The notes below the pieces were generated by a model, which ran no database searches, was not told where the DNA came from, and was given only the letters and a program-made list of their open reading frames with translations. Below are positions 17,401 through 27,100 of a DNA stretch of 64,000 nt, piece by piece; positions within the stretch are counted from its first letter, which is position 1, and each line of letters opens with the position of its first letter. The DNA is from Fulvivirga ligni. Lineage in GTDB: Bacteria; Bacteroidota; Bacteroidia; Cytophagales; Cyclobacteriaceae. The stretch covers positions 2,523,001 through 2,587,000 of the forward strand of contig NZ_CP089979.1 of the NCBI RefSeq assembly GCF_021389935.1. Reading direction: 5' to 3'. The position numbers and the translations under genes were made by a program.

Positions 17401-20400
17401 ATAGGCTATCTTGCTGGTAGAGAACATTTGGCCCACAGTATAATAAAATCACAGTTAGCATCACATCTTCCAGAGTATATGATCCCGTCTGGTTATGTGT
17501 GGCTAGAGTCTTTTCCACTTACATCAAACGGAAAGATTGATAGTAGTTCATTGCCAGACCCAGATTTAACAAAAGACAAGGCATACGTATATCCTAGGAA
17601 TGAAACTGAAGAAAAGTTATTGTCAATCTGGGCTGACATACTCGAACTAAACAAAACAAAAATTAGTGTTGAGACAGATTTCTTTGAACTGGGAGGCCAT
17701 TCTATCACAGCCATTACACTCGTAAATAAAATTGCAGAATTATTTTCAGTAAGGGTGCCCTTAAAGGACTTTTTTTCCTACAGAACTATTGCTCAGCTGG
17801 CCGATCTAATTCCGAAACTTGAAAAAGAATTATTCATCTCAGTTGGAAAGGCACCGATTCAGGAGTATTACCCACTGTCATCAGCTCAGAAAAGAATGTA
17901 TTTTCTGTTTGAATTTGACAAGTTTTCCACGGCGTATAATACTCCTACAGTATTTGAGATAATAGGTAAACCGGATGAAAGGCGCCTTGAATCTGCTCTG
18001 TTTTCTTTAGTGAAACGGCATGAGAGCCTTCGTACGACTTTTAAACTTATAAATGATCAGCCGGTTCAGCAGATAAACACAGGTGACGAGTTTACCATGG
18101 GTAGAAAACTAAGTACTGCTGAAACTCTTGCAGAGGATATTCGAAGCCTGGTACAACCTTTTAATTTGAATTCCGATTATCCGATTCGTACATGTCTGCT
18201 GAGTCTTTCTGATAAAAGGCAATTCCTGTTTGTGGACATGCATCACATTATCAGCGACCTGTTATCCAGAAATATTCTTATTAGAGATTTTATATCAGCT
18301 TATCATGAAGAGCATCAGGCACCTCTCCATCTGCAATATAAGGATTATGCGGTATGGCAGCAGAGTGAATATGTTCATCGAATAATGGATGAACAAAAGG
18401 CTTTCTGGATCTCAGAATTTACCGAAGGTGGATATCAGGTAAATCTGCCTGCAGACTATTCTCGACCATTAATGAAGAGTTATCAAGGGGCTTCGGTTGA
18501 TTTTGTAATAGATAGTGAAATTACAACCGGATTAAAAAAGCTTGCAGAAAATACGGAAGCCACTCTGTTTATGGTAGTTCTTTCTGCATATAATATACTG
18601 CTTAGCAAAATGGCCCGTACTCAGGATATAGTGGTTGGCTCACCGGTATCCGGGCGGCAACACACCGACCTTGAGGGAATTATAGGTATGTTTGTTAATA
18701 CCTTGGCCATCCGTAATCAGGTTGAAGGGGGGCTTACCGTACAGGGTTTTGTGAAGGAAGTACGTGAAAAAACTCTAAAATGCCTTGAGAATCAAGGTTA
18801 TCAATATGAAGAGTTAGTAGATGAACTGAAGCTCAATCGTGACACAAGCAGAAACCCACTTTTCGATGTGATGTTTGTGTTTGAAAATGCTAATGATGGC
18901 ACCTTTGAAACAAAGGACTTTGCACTAAAGGGCTATACAAGTGATGAACATACTTCCAAGTTCGACTTGACTTTATTTAGTATTGAGAAAGGAGATAAAT
19001 TACAATGCAGCTTCCAGTATTATTCAGCAATTTTTAAAAAAGAGACAATCAATACACTTATTGATTGTTTTCAGACGCTGCTTAGACAAATTGTTGATTT
19101 CCCAGAAAAGGCAATATCTGAGCTGCATTTACTAGAAAGGGAGTCACAACTCCGGTTGATAGATCAGTTTAACGATACTATTTGTCCTTATAAGGGTAAA
19201 CCAACCATTCATTTATGGTTTGAAGAACAAGCAGAGAAAACCCCGGAAGCTTTTGCACTAACCTTTAAAGGTGAGTCAATTACTTACAAAGACCTCAATG
19301 AGCGAGTCAATAAACTAGCTCGTGCTCTTAGGGCACGAGGGGTTAGACACAATGTAGTAGTTGGACTTATGGTGGAACGCTCCGTTGAAATGATTACATC
19401 ATTGCTTGGTATAATGAAGGCGGGAGGGGCATATCTTCCTCTAGATAAAAGTCATCCTGAAGATAGGATAATTGGTATGATCGAAGACAGTGGTATGCAA
19501 CTGCTACTTACAGATACAATACCCAAATCCTCATTAACATCATGCGTAGACTGCATCAATGTAAAAGAATGGAATGTTTCAAAATTTGATAAAGAAAACC
19601 CTCGATATCCTGGTAAAAGTGAGGATCTGGTTTACGTTATTTTCACCTCTGGTTCCACTGGAAAACCTAAGGGAGCAATGCTTACGCATGGCAATCTTAC
19701 CAATCTACTAGATTTTCATATCAACCACATTGGTCTTGATGGTTCATCTGTATTACAATTCACTACTATGACTTTTGACCCTTCATTCGTGGAGATATTT
19801 TTAGGCTTGCTAACTGGCGGGGTGGTACATTTGATCGATGAGGACTTAGCTCGTGATTTTTCGAAGTTGACCTTGTACATTCAACAAAATGAAATTTGTA
19901 CAATTTTTATGCCTTCGTCTTTGCTGAACCAAATATTCAATTCTGGTCACTATCAAGACCAGTTGCCCAATACACTCAGACACATAGTGACAGCAGGTGA
20001 GCAAGTTGTTGTGGGGGAGCTGTTTAAAAAATATTTGAAAGAGAATAATATTTACTTACATAATCATTACGGACCGGCAGAGACTCATGTGGTAACAAGT
20101 TATATGGTTGATCCTGAGGGAGAAATACCTTCAATGCCCTATATTGGAAGGCCCATTCAAAATACCCAGATTTACATTCTTGATGAACAAATGCAACAGG
20201 TGCCAGTTCATGCCGCTGGTGAACTTTACATTGGAGGTGAACAAGTTGGTAACGGATATATTGGAAATAAGGAACTTACTACCAGTCGCTTTATAGAAAA
20301 CCCTTTTAAGCCAGGATTTACACTCTACCGTACTGGTGATCTTGCCTGTTGGAAAGCTGATGGAAATATTGAATTTCTAGGAAGGATAGATCAGCAGTTG

Positions 20401-20991
20401 AAACTTAACGGTGTGCGTATTGAGCCAGGGGAGATTGAAAGCCAAATTAATACCATAGAGGGCATGGTAGAATCTGTGGTAATCCTTAAATCTGTCAGGG
20501 GTGATAAGACATTAGTAGCCTATTATATTTCTGAAAGAGATATTTCTGTTAGAGAGATAAGATCACATTTGATGGATAAATTGCCAATGGTTATGGTCCC
20601 CAGCTTCTTTATCAAAGTAAGTGAGATGCCTGTAACCTCGACCGGAAAACTACATCGTGCCAGTTTGCCCGATCCGGAACCCGAAATTGCTGTTGAATAT
20701 ATAGCGCCAGCCAATGAAATAGAGGAAGAACTTGCGGCCTTGTATGCAAAAGTGTTGAATCTGGATGATAATAAAGTGAGTACAGAAATTAGTTTTTTTG
20801 AAATGGGGGGACACTCTTTAAAGGCCATTACTCTTATAAACGGAATTAGCCGCGCATTTAATGTAGAAATTGCACTTAGGGAAGTGTTTAGTAAGCAAAC
20901 TATTAAAAGATTGGCTGATTACATTATTACCGTAAAGCAGCTTGATATAACCAAGGAAGATGGTGAGGAGATAACCAAGATAATTATATGA
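11305..20991 (+). CDS. Nonribosomal peptide synthetase, 3 modules, Thr-Thr-X predicted
   Basis: 3228 residues. Residues 1-55 form a TubC-type N-terminal docking domain. Then come C1 (about 74-500, HHIISDG near 199), A1 (520-1010), T1 (GGDS near 1056), C2 (about 1134-1570, with a diverged HHSLFDGWS motif), A2 (1594-2083), T2 (GGHS near 2130), C3 (2188-2620, with HHIISDL), A3 (2633-3122) and T3 (GGHS near 3168). The protein ends in a tail finishing ITKIII, which could dock to the next synthetase. There is no thioesterase or epimerization domain. The stop codon overlaps the start of the third synthetase (ATGA), so the two are translationally coupled. The codes of A1 and A2 both point to Thr. Confidence 0.97.
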   Translation: MEELLLKLKQLNIQLAVENDSLKLNIPEGVDSPELLHEIKENKYDLIEFISNRKQRKPSKGIGDMGDVRKSSSLKLTPQQTRLFILQELDRDSTAYNLPQAYEIKGFLDKARLQDTFKKIISRHDSLRTRFLLNEDKAPEQHVLDDVPFSIEYYKAIESEVENIMREFVRPFDLSTAPLIRAGLIEVGEGCAILLIDLHHIISDGTSQQILVQDFGAIYNGVDLPAVDLQYGDYVNWYYSTSNQADIADQRAFWLKEFFGYQNQLFLPTDYMRPKQLTFEGKTEYFTIGNTQSNFLRKIARGSNTSLFSILISFYSILLSKLSGITDLAIGTPVAGRSHKDLEKILGMFVNTLSLRLTPHGNINFINYLKAVSRKTISSFENQEYAYENLLHDLDLDRHGDVNPLFNTLMALNNIRKENSSISGLNIRPFEVAKSTAKFDLSFYFTENGESIDCAIEYKTQLFSSESIKRFFNYFTNLIDQVMDNDQILLKDLSLLSDAECKELIKRNDYSDIGYPLSDTLITMFERQVSLTPKKVALVMDDDTITYSELNSRANQIAFELRSRGIGRNDIVCLLSGKTMETVVQMLGVIKSGGAYLPIDITYPENRIRYSIENSGAKLILLNKEFTSLVNGVKSELLYTDNINHVERLENPQHINSPTDLCYVLYTSGTTGNPKGVMIQHKNVVRLLFNDAFQFNFCSTDVWTMFHSHCFDVSVWEIYGALLRGGTLVVVAPEEARDPSVYLEIVRKHEVTVLNQTPTAFYNLDEVVKLQDITLPHIRYVIFAGEALLPAKLKNWNNIHPSCKLVNMYGITEVTVHMTYKEIGVEQIKHSISNIGRPLPTGSIYLLDEHKKPVPPGITGEIFVGGHGVGRGYLNNDELTSSRFISNPFKSGDILYRSGDLARMIGGGELEYLGRSDHQVQLKGFRIELGEIEHQLVQNEYIEHAVVLAKKDEIDDQPFLCAYVVGTKKLETEYLRNYLSANLPFYMIPAYFMQVESIPYTTNNKVDRSKLPAPASAELDNYVAPLTTDQEIMASLWMKRLSASRVGIRDNYFSLGGDSLKAIGIISEINEKLGVNLTIADIYSHQTIDELTYLINKSVNKDQKNLAELALDVIHKFEKKYKAAGLYKEIYESVYPMNGVEKGMVYYSLKKAAEEEDIHKIIYHEQNIYPIPFGSFDFSVFKESLNLLVKKHSTLRKIYDLDYFAHIVLEHAEPELSYLDLSGYPSNMQERAIKERMHEEKIRGTELSLSLIWRMCVIKVSDSRHYLLFDFHHSLFDGWSLSTFMTELNNTYLNLRSNSQYIPELLQVAYQDQILAEVAATYNEDSAEYWRQELEDYHRLQFANTGLAHKYNHDFYDLGNDLRQELMVVATQFNSSFKHLCFAAYIYVMKMITSTNDVVLGIVTNNRPLVTDGEKLLGCFLNTIPFRAQMKEGMLWSEYIEYIESKLRNLKKHEKVPFNEILQMIKEPVGDQNPIFDTSFNFVDFHVFKEMIQDESVTEDHGFQLDNYVNNNTLFDLHVFAHNTGFQTGLTYSTTIIDESLSLRIYKYFKNVLTAFVHFRDQPMDQNTILPKHEMQQLISMNEASIFNHSSGYNSLIERFKEQVAAQPEKIAIKFGDQSMTYTELDSRSNQVARSLREEGVGRNIVVALLMGKTMDTIIGMLGILKAGGAYLPIDVIYPSERIAYMLENSGANIVLTTGEYENVIKRDDLTKICIEETMDFDDSMVEYINTQQDLCYIIYTSGTTGRPKGVMIEHRNVLQLFFNQAPVYDFNEKDVWTLFHSHCFDFSVWEMYGALLYGGTLIIIPAEIAKDPSAFLDIVCTQGVTVLNQTPSAFYKLSDEARVSSAQLPKLRYVIFGGEMLTPAKLASWKSDFPDTRLINQYGITETSVHVTFKELQEREIEANTKSIGRPLPLTSIYLLDKDMKLVPQGVIGEMYVGGAGKSRGYINNEALTASRFIDNPYRKGEKLYSSGDLARVLNDGELEYHGRSDHQVQLRGYRIELGEVENRLEAIPEVSKALVVICGDEDNKKLIGYLAGREHLAHSIIKSQLASHLPEYMIPSGYVWLESFPLTSNGKIDSSSLPDPDLTKDKAYVYPRNETEEKLLSIWADILELNKTKISVETDFFELGGHSITAITLVNKIAELFSVRVPLKDFFSYRTIAQLADLIPKLEKELFISVGKAPIQEYYPLSSAQKRMYFLFEFDKFSTAYNTPTVFEIIGKPDERRLESALFSLVKRHESLRTTFKLINDQPVQQINTGDEFTMGRKLSTAETLAEDIRSLVQPFNLNSDYPIRTCLLSLSDKRQFLFVDMHHIISDLLSRNILIRDFISAYHEEHQAPLHLQYKDYAVWQQSEYVHRIMDEQKAFWISEFTEGGYQVNLPADYSRPLMKSYQGASVDFVIDSEITTGLKKLAENTEATLFMVVLSAYNILLSKMARTQDIVVGSPVSGRQHTDLEGIIGMFVNTLAIRNQVEGGLTVQGFVKEVREKTLKCLENQGYQYEELVDELKLNRDTSRNPLFDVMFVFENANDGTFETKDFALKGYTSDEHTSKFDLTLFSIEKGDKLQCSFQYYSAIFKKETINTLIDCFQTLLRQIVDFPEKAISELHLLERESQLRLIDQFNDTICPYKGKPTIHLWFEEQAEKTPEAFALTFKGESITYKDLNERVNKLARALRARGVRHNVVVGLMVERSVEMITSLLGIMKAGGAYLPLDKSHPEDRIIGMIEDSGMQLLLTDTIPKSSLTSCVDCINVKEWNVSKFDKENPRYPGKSEDLVYVIFTSGSTGKPKGAMLTHGNLTNLLDFHINHIGLDGSSVLQFTTMTFDPSFVEIFLGLLTGGVVHLIDEDLARDFSKLTLYIQQNEICTIFMPSSLLNQIFNSGHYQDQLPNTLRHIVTAGEQVVVGELFKKYLKENNIYLHNHYGPAETHVVTSYMVDPEGEIPSMPYIGRPIQNTQIYILDEQMQQVPVHAAGELYIGGEQVGNGYIGNKELTTSRFIENPFKPGFTLYRTGDLACWKADGNIEFLGRIDQQLKLNGVRIEPGEIESQINTIEGMVESVVILKSVRGDKTLVAYYISERDISVREIRSHLMDKLPMVMVPSFFIKVSEMPVTSTGKLHRASLPDPEPEIAVEYIAPANEIEEELAALYAKVLNLDDNKVSTEISFFEMGGHSLKAITLINGISRAFNVEIALREVFSKQTIKRLADYIITVKQLDITKEDGEEITKIII
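12862..14340 (+). other. A domain, NRPS2 module 1, Thr predicted
   Basis: The code reads D-V-W-N-I-A-M-V-H-K (HCFDVSVWEIY, TVLNQTP, YVIFAGEA, VNMYGITEVTVH). It differs from the established Thr code D-F-W-N-I-G-M-V-H-K at two positions, both conservative. The A10 motif is slightly odd, with NNK in place of NGK, but the catalytic Lys is kept. Confidence 0.75.
16084..17558 (+). other. A domain, NRPS2 module 2, Thr predicted
   Basis: The code reads D-F-W-N-I-G-Q-V-H-K (HCFDFSVWEMY, TVLNQTP, YVIFGGEM, INQYGITETSVH). Nine of ten positions match the established Thr code, with Gln instead of Met at position 322. Confidence 0.8.
19200..20670 (+). other. A domain, NRPS2 module 3, substrate unassigned
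   Basis: The code reads D-P-V-F-V-A-H-V-V-K (MTFDPSFVEIF, TIFMPSS, HIVTAGEQ, HNHYGPAETHVV). I do not recognise it. A Pro at position 236 next to the conserved Asp is unusual. All core motifs needed for activity appear intact (FTSGSTGKPKG, YRTGDLA, TSTGKLHR). Confidence 0.7.
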
Positions 20992-21152
20992 CGATTGACG
21001 AATATATAACCGAACTGAGACAAAGAGATATAATTGTTCAGGTACGGGATAATCAACTTGAGGTGAAAGCTTCTAAGGAACTTCTTACTCCGCAGGTGGT
21101 TGGCGAACTCAGAGAAAAGAAAGATGAAATACTTGATTTTTTCCTTAAGGTG
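20988..21152 (+). other. TubC-type N-terminal docking domain of NRPS3
   Basis: Residues 1-55 follow the same helix-strand-strand-helix pattern as the start of the second synthetase (ITELRQRDIIVQVRDNQLEV, then a helix ending in KKDEILDFF). The expected partner is the III-ending tail of the upstream protein. Confidence 0.8.
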
Positions 21153-24100
21153 AATAATAGGAAAATTTCAGATCCCATTCTTCCTGCGGCTCCACAACCT
21201 TACTATGCTTTGTCAGCGGCGCAACATCGTATGTATTTTCTCTATGCTTACGAACGAGGGGCAGTGGCATATAATATGCCACACATCCAAAGGTTGGGCG
21301 CCTCTCTTGATGCAGATCAGTTGAGATATGCATTGAAGGAACTGGTAGTGCGTCATGAGATATTACGCACTAGCTTTGAAGAGTATGAAGATGATGTTGT
21401 GCAGGTTATTCATTCAGGATTAGACTTTGAAATAGAAGAGTATAGTTGTACAGAAGAAGGAGTGTCTACTGCAGTAGATAATTTCATTCGCCCTTTTAAA
21501 CTGGAATTTAGCTCTTTTCGGGCAGGTTTGATTAACGTTGATAATGGTGACTATATATTACTCATGGATATGCACCATATTATAAGCGATGGTGTATCTG
21601 ATGGAATATTACTGGATGATTTGGTAAAGCTGTATAGAGGAGAGTCGCTTTCCCCAGTCCGGCTTCATTACAAAGATTATTCAGAATGGCAGCAGAATGA
21701 GTCACAGCAGACTTTGCTTTCAAAACAAAAGTCATTCTGGCTCAATACTTACTCTGATTTAGTAAGCCCCTTGGAGCTTCCATTGGATTATGAGCGTCCG
21801 GAAGAGATGAATTATGATGGAGGTTTCCAAAAGTATACTCTTAGTAAGAAACTTAGTTCTGGTCTTCGTTTACAATCACAGGAAACAGGACACACCCTGT
21901 TTATGACATTCTTGTCCATTTTTAATATTTTTCTGGCAAAGGTGTGCAATCAGGAAGATATAGTAGTGGGCACCCCTGTAGCGGGTCGTCAGCATCCAGA
22001 TCTGGAAGATGTTGTTGGACTGTTTGTAAATACTCTGCCTTTAAGAAACCATGCTACTGGAACTCTAAGTTTCCAATCCTTCCTTAAATCAGTAAAATCA
22101 AGGGTGCTACAAAGTTTTGAGAATCAAGGCTACCCTTATGAAGAGTTGGTAGATGTTCTGCATATACCCCGATCAGTGAACCGCAACCCTTTGTTTGATG
22201 TACTATTTAACTACCAAAATCTGGAAGGGCATACAGTAGATTTTGATGGTTTGGATATTATTGGCCAAGAAGCCAGTTCCCATATCATATCCAAGTTTGA
22301 TTTGAGTCTGTCAGTTTCCGATGTAGGAGACTGTTTTCAAATGGAATTTGAATATAAGAGTTCATTATTTTCACCCTCCACGATAGATCGTTTTATGGGG
22401 TACCTTGAGCGAATCATATCCTCCGTATTATCAGAGCCGGGTATTCTGTTGCAGGATATAGATATTTTATCGTCTAGAGAACGAGAGGAGTTACTTGATG
22501 ATTTTAGTGGTCAGGAATTTTCACATCCTATAGATAAAACAGTTTTAGATTTTTTCAAAAGTCAGGTATCCCAAACTCCAGATAACATAGCGCTAATTTA
22601 TGAAGATATACAGCTAAGTTATAAGGAGCTTGATGATCGGACGAATCAATTGGCTAATTATCTAATTGAGAGAAAAGGGGTTAATATTGAAGATGTTGTA
22701 GGTATTTATCTTCGTCGCTCTGAAGAGATTGTCATAGCGATGTTAGGTATCTTGAAATCAGGGGGATCATATGTGCCAATTGATAATGAGTACACTAACG
22801 AGCGTGTAAACAAGATTATAAAGGAATCGGGAGCTGGGTGCATCATTACCGATATAGAGGTTGAGATGCTTGAAGGTTTAGATGTTATTTACATAAAAGA
22901 AGATCCGATAATTTCAGAGTCTCCATCGACTGCACCTAATGTTTCCATTTCATCCTCGTCATTGGCTTATATAATTTATACTTCAGGTAGTACTGGAGTT
23001 CCGAACGGAGTTTTGATAAGCCATAATTCCCTTTTGGATTACAGTCTGACTTTTAAGGAATATTTTTCAATAACGGCGGCTGATCGTGTTATTCAGCAGT
23101 CCTCCATAGCTTTTGATACTATAGTTGAAGAAGTTTTCCCAGCTCTTTTATCAGGTGCTTCGATTATTGTTATGCCTAATGGAGGAAGAGATATTGACTA
23201 CCTGAAGAACTCTATACAGAATCATGGGGCTAATGTTTTAAGTACTACTCCTTTGGTTCTTAGTGAATTAAATACCAGTGCAGCTGAACTTCAGAACTTA
23301 CGCTTGATTATAAGCGGTGGAGATGTCCTTATTCCTACTTACATTGATAGGCTGATGAATTTTTTTCCTGTTTATAATACTTATGGTCCATCCGAGGCAA
23401 CCGTTTGTATAACATATAACAGAATTAATAAATTATCTGATACATCCTTAATCGGCAGGCCGGTATATAACCACCGGGTTTATATAGTTGATAAGTATGG
23501 TAAGCTGTGTGTGCGAGGTTCTGTGGGGGAGTTATGTGTAAGCGGACCAGGATTAGCCCGCGGCTACCTAAACAACCCTTCTCTCACACAAGATAAATTT
23601 GTAGATAACCCTTATGGATCAGTAGGAGATCGGATGTACCGCACGGGAGACCTAGCCCGGTGGGGTTCAGACGGTGTTCTGGAGTTTATGGGTCGTGTAG
23701 ACGATCAGGTTAAAGTTCGAGGCTACCGTATAGAGCCAGGCGAGATAGAACACCAGCTACTGTTACATCCATCTATAGACAGTGCAGTAGTTGTAGCACA
23801 GGGAGAGTCAGAGAAGTACCTTGTGGCTTACTATGTATGCTCCTCAGATGTGTCCTCATCAGATCTTAGAGGTCATTTGCAATCAGTTTTACCTGATTAT
23901 ATGGTTCCTCCGCATTATGTACATTTATCACACTTACCTCTTACTTCCAGCGGGAAGGTAAACAAAAGGGCGCTGCCTATCCCAGATCTTACAGAAGGAT
24001 CAGACTATGAAGGTGCATCCACGGCCCTGGAGAGTCAGTTGGTAGAGGTTTGGTCAGAAGTATTAAAGTTACCCGCGGCAGATATCAGTGTTACCCGCAG

Positions 24101-27100
24101 TTTTTTCGAGCTGGGAGGTCATTCACTACGGGCAACGGTAATGGTCAATAAGCTGGCAAAAGTTCTAGAGGTATCAGTACCCTTGCAGTCGGTATTCCGT
24201 TATCAGGATATTCGTAGCCTTAGTCGCTACATATCAGGTTTAGGAGTTACCTCATATGAGCCTATTCCTATAGCCTCAGAAAAGGCCAGTTATTCCCTGT
24301 CTCCCTCTCAGCAGCGGATGTATTTTCTATATGAGTATGACCGTAGCTCTGTAGCTTATAATATGCCCCGAGTTTTACGATTGGGCTCTACGATAAATTT
24401 AGATCAGTTAAAGTTGGCTATACATGGTCTGGTTCTTCGTCATGAGATATTACGTACCAGCTTTGAAGAGGATGAAGAAGTTGTATTTCAGCGAGTTCAA
24501 AGTGGAGAAGATTTTGCGCTAGAAACTTATAGAGGGAAAGAGTGTGAGATAGACTCAATAGTTTCAGATTTTGTACGTCCTTTTAATTTGAGTGAGAGTC
24601 CCTTCCGGGCAGGTTTAATCATTTTAGAAGAAGGGGGTTATATTTTACTCATGGATATGCATCACATAGTAAGTGATGGTGTTTCAGACGGTATACTTGT
24701 AGATGACTTTGTGCAGTTATATTCTGGTAATGACTTGCCCGAAGTTCGTCTTCATTACAAGGATTATGCGGAATGGCAGCAGTCAGATTCCCAGCAGTCA
24801 TTACTAGAGTCCCAACGTACCTACTGGCTGGAGGTTTATTCTGACTCAGTGAGTCCTCTTGAGCTTCCACTGGATTATTCACGTCCAGAAGAGATGAGCT
24901 ATGCAGGAGGTTTACGCAGTTATAGATTAAGTGAAGATTTGAGTATCGGCCTACGCAAGTTATCAGAAGGGAGTGAAGCTACTATGTTCATGACGTTTTT
25001 GTCGTTACTGAATATTTTTCTGAGCAAATTATGTAATCAGTCAGATATAGTAGTAGGTACTCCTGTAGCGGGTCGTCATCATGCAGATCTTGAAGATGTT
25101 GTTGGCTTGTTTGTTAACACCTTGCCATTACGTCATCATGTTGAAGGTTCTGGAAGCTTCCGTTCTTTTCTGGAGCATGTAAAAAGCGTTTCATTATCGG
25201 GCTTTGCGCATCAGGTTTATCCTTATGAAGAGTTGGTAGATATTCTGCATATACCCCGATCGGTGAACCGTAATCCTTTGTTTGATGTGATGTACTCCTA
25301 TCATAACCAGGAGTCTTCTAGTGATGTTCAGGGAGATTTGGATGTTTCTCTTTATGAGGGTTCGAGTTCCCGAATTATATCCAAGTTTGATTTAAATTTT
25401 TCTATTGTAGATCAGGGGGCACAATTTGAGATTAATCTGATATACAAAACCTCATTATTTTCACCCTCCACGATAGATCGTTTTATGGGTTATATAGATC
25501 GTATTATCACTACGGTCATACCGAACCCTGATATACTTTTGAACGATATAGATATTTTATCAGCTTTAGAGCGTGATAAGTTGCTTGAAGATAGCAGAGG
25601 AGAGGAAGTGGATTATTCATCAGAGAAGACAGTTCTGGACTTATTTGAAGAGCAGGTATCTCTTACACCGGATCATATATCCTTGGTTTATCATGATCAG
25701 GAGTTGACCTACCGTGAATTAGATGCTCGTTCAAACCAGCTGGCTAATTATTTGATTCGAAGAGGTATTACATGCGGAGATATTGTTTGCATATTGTCGG
25801 AGCCATCCTTTGATTTTGTAATCGGTATTTTAGGTATATTAAAATGTGGTGCAGCTTTTCTGTCTATAGCTCCAGATTATCCTTATGAGCGAATAAATTA
25901 TATATTGAAAGATAGTCAGTATAGGTTATTACTGACTCAGTCAAAATTTAGTTTAAAAATTCCTTCATTGGAGAAATATATAAATCTCGATGATCCTTCT
26001 TCGTATGATTTATCAGATGATCCATCGCAGATGTTTCCAGCAGCAAAGGATTTGGCTTATGTAATCTATACATCAGGAAGTACGGGGAATCCCAAAGGAG
26101 TTATGATCGAACACTCCTCTCTGATGAATTTGTGCAACTGGCATAACTTGCATTTTAATGTAAGTTCATCAGATCGAGCTACAAAATATGCTGGTATTGG
26201 TTTTGACGCTTCTATATGGGAAATATTCCCTTACCTAATATTGGGTGCATCTATACATATAATCGATACTTCTATTAAGTATGATGTTCATCAATTAAAT
26301 AATTATTTTAATGCCAATAATATAACTATATCTTTTTTGCCAACTCAGTTGTGTGAGCAATTTTTGACTTTAACCAATCATTCTCTTCGTGTCCTGCTCA
26401 CGGGTGGTGATAAGCTAAGGGTAGTGCACAAAAATGATTACAAGTTATATAATAATTACGGTCCAACGGAGAATACTGTTGTTACTACATGTTTTGAAAT
26501 TGATGATGATTCCTTGGCTTTAGGAAATATACCAATCGGCAGGCCGGTATATAACCACCGGGTTTATATAGTTGATAAGTATGGTAAGCTGTGTGTACGA
26601 GGTTCTGTGGGAGAGTTATGTGTAAGCGGACCAGGATTAGCCCGCGGCTACCTAAACAACCCTTCTCTCACACAGGATAAATTTGTAGATAACCCTTATG
26701 GATCAGTAGGAGATCGGATGTACCGCACGGGAGACCTTGCCCGTTGGCGTTCAGACGGTGTTCTGGAGTTTATGGGTCGTGTAGACGATCAGGTTAAAGT
26801 TCGAGGCTACCGTATAGAGCCAGGCGAGATAGAACACCAGCTACTGTTGCATCCATCTATAGACAGTGCAGTAGTTGTAGCACAGGGAGAGTCAGAGAAG
26901 TACCTTGTGGCTTACTATGTATGCTCCTCAGATGTGTCCTCATCAGATCTTAGAGGTCATTTGCAATCTGTTTTACCTGATTATATGGTTCCTCCGCATT
27001 ATGTACATTTATCACATTTGCCTCTTACTTCCAGCGGGAAGGTAAACAAAAGGGCGCTGCCTATCCCAGATCTTACAGAAGGATCAGACTATGAAGGTGC

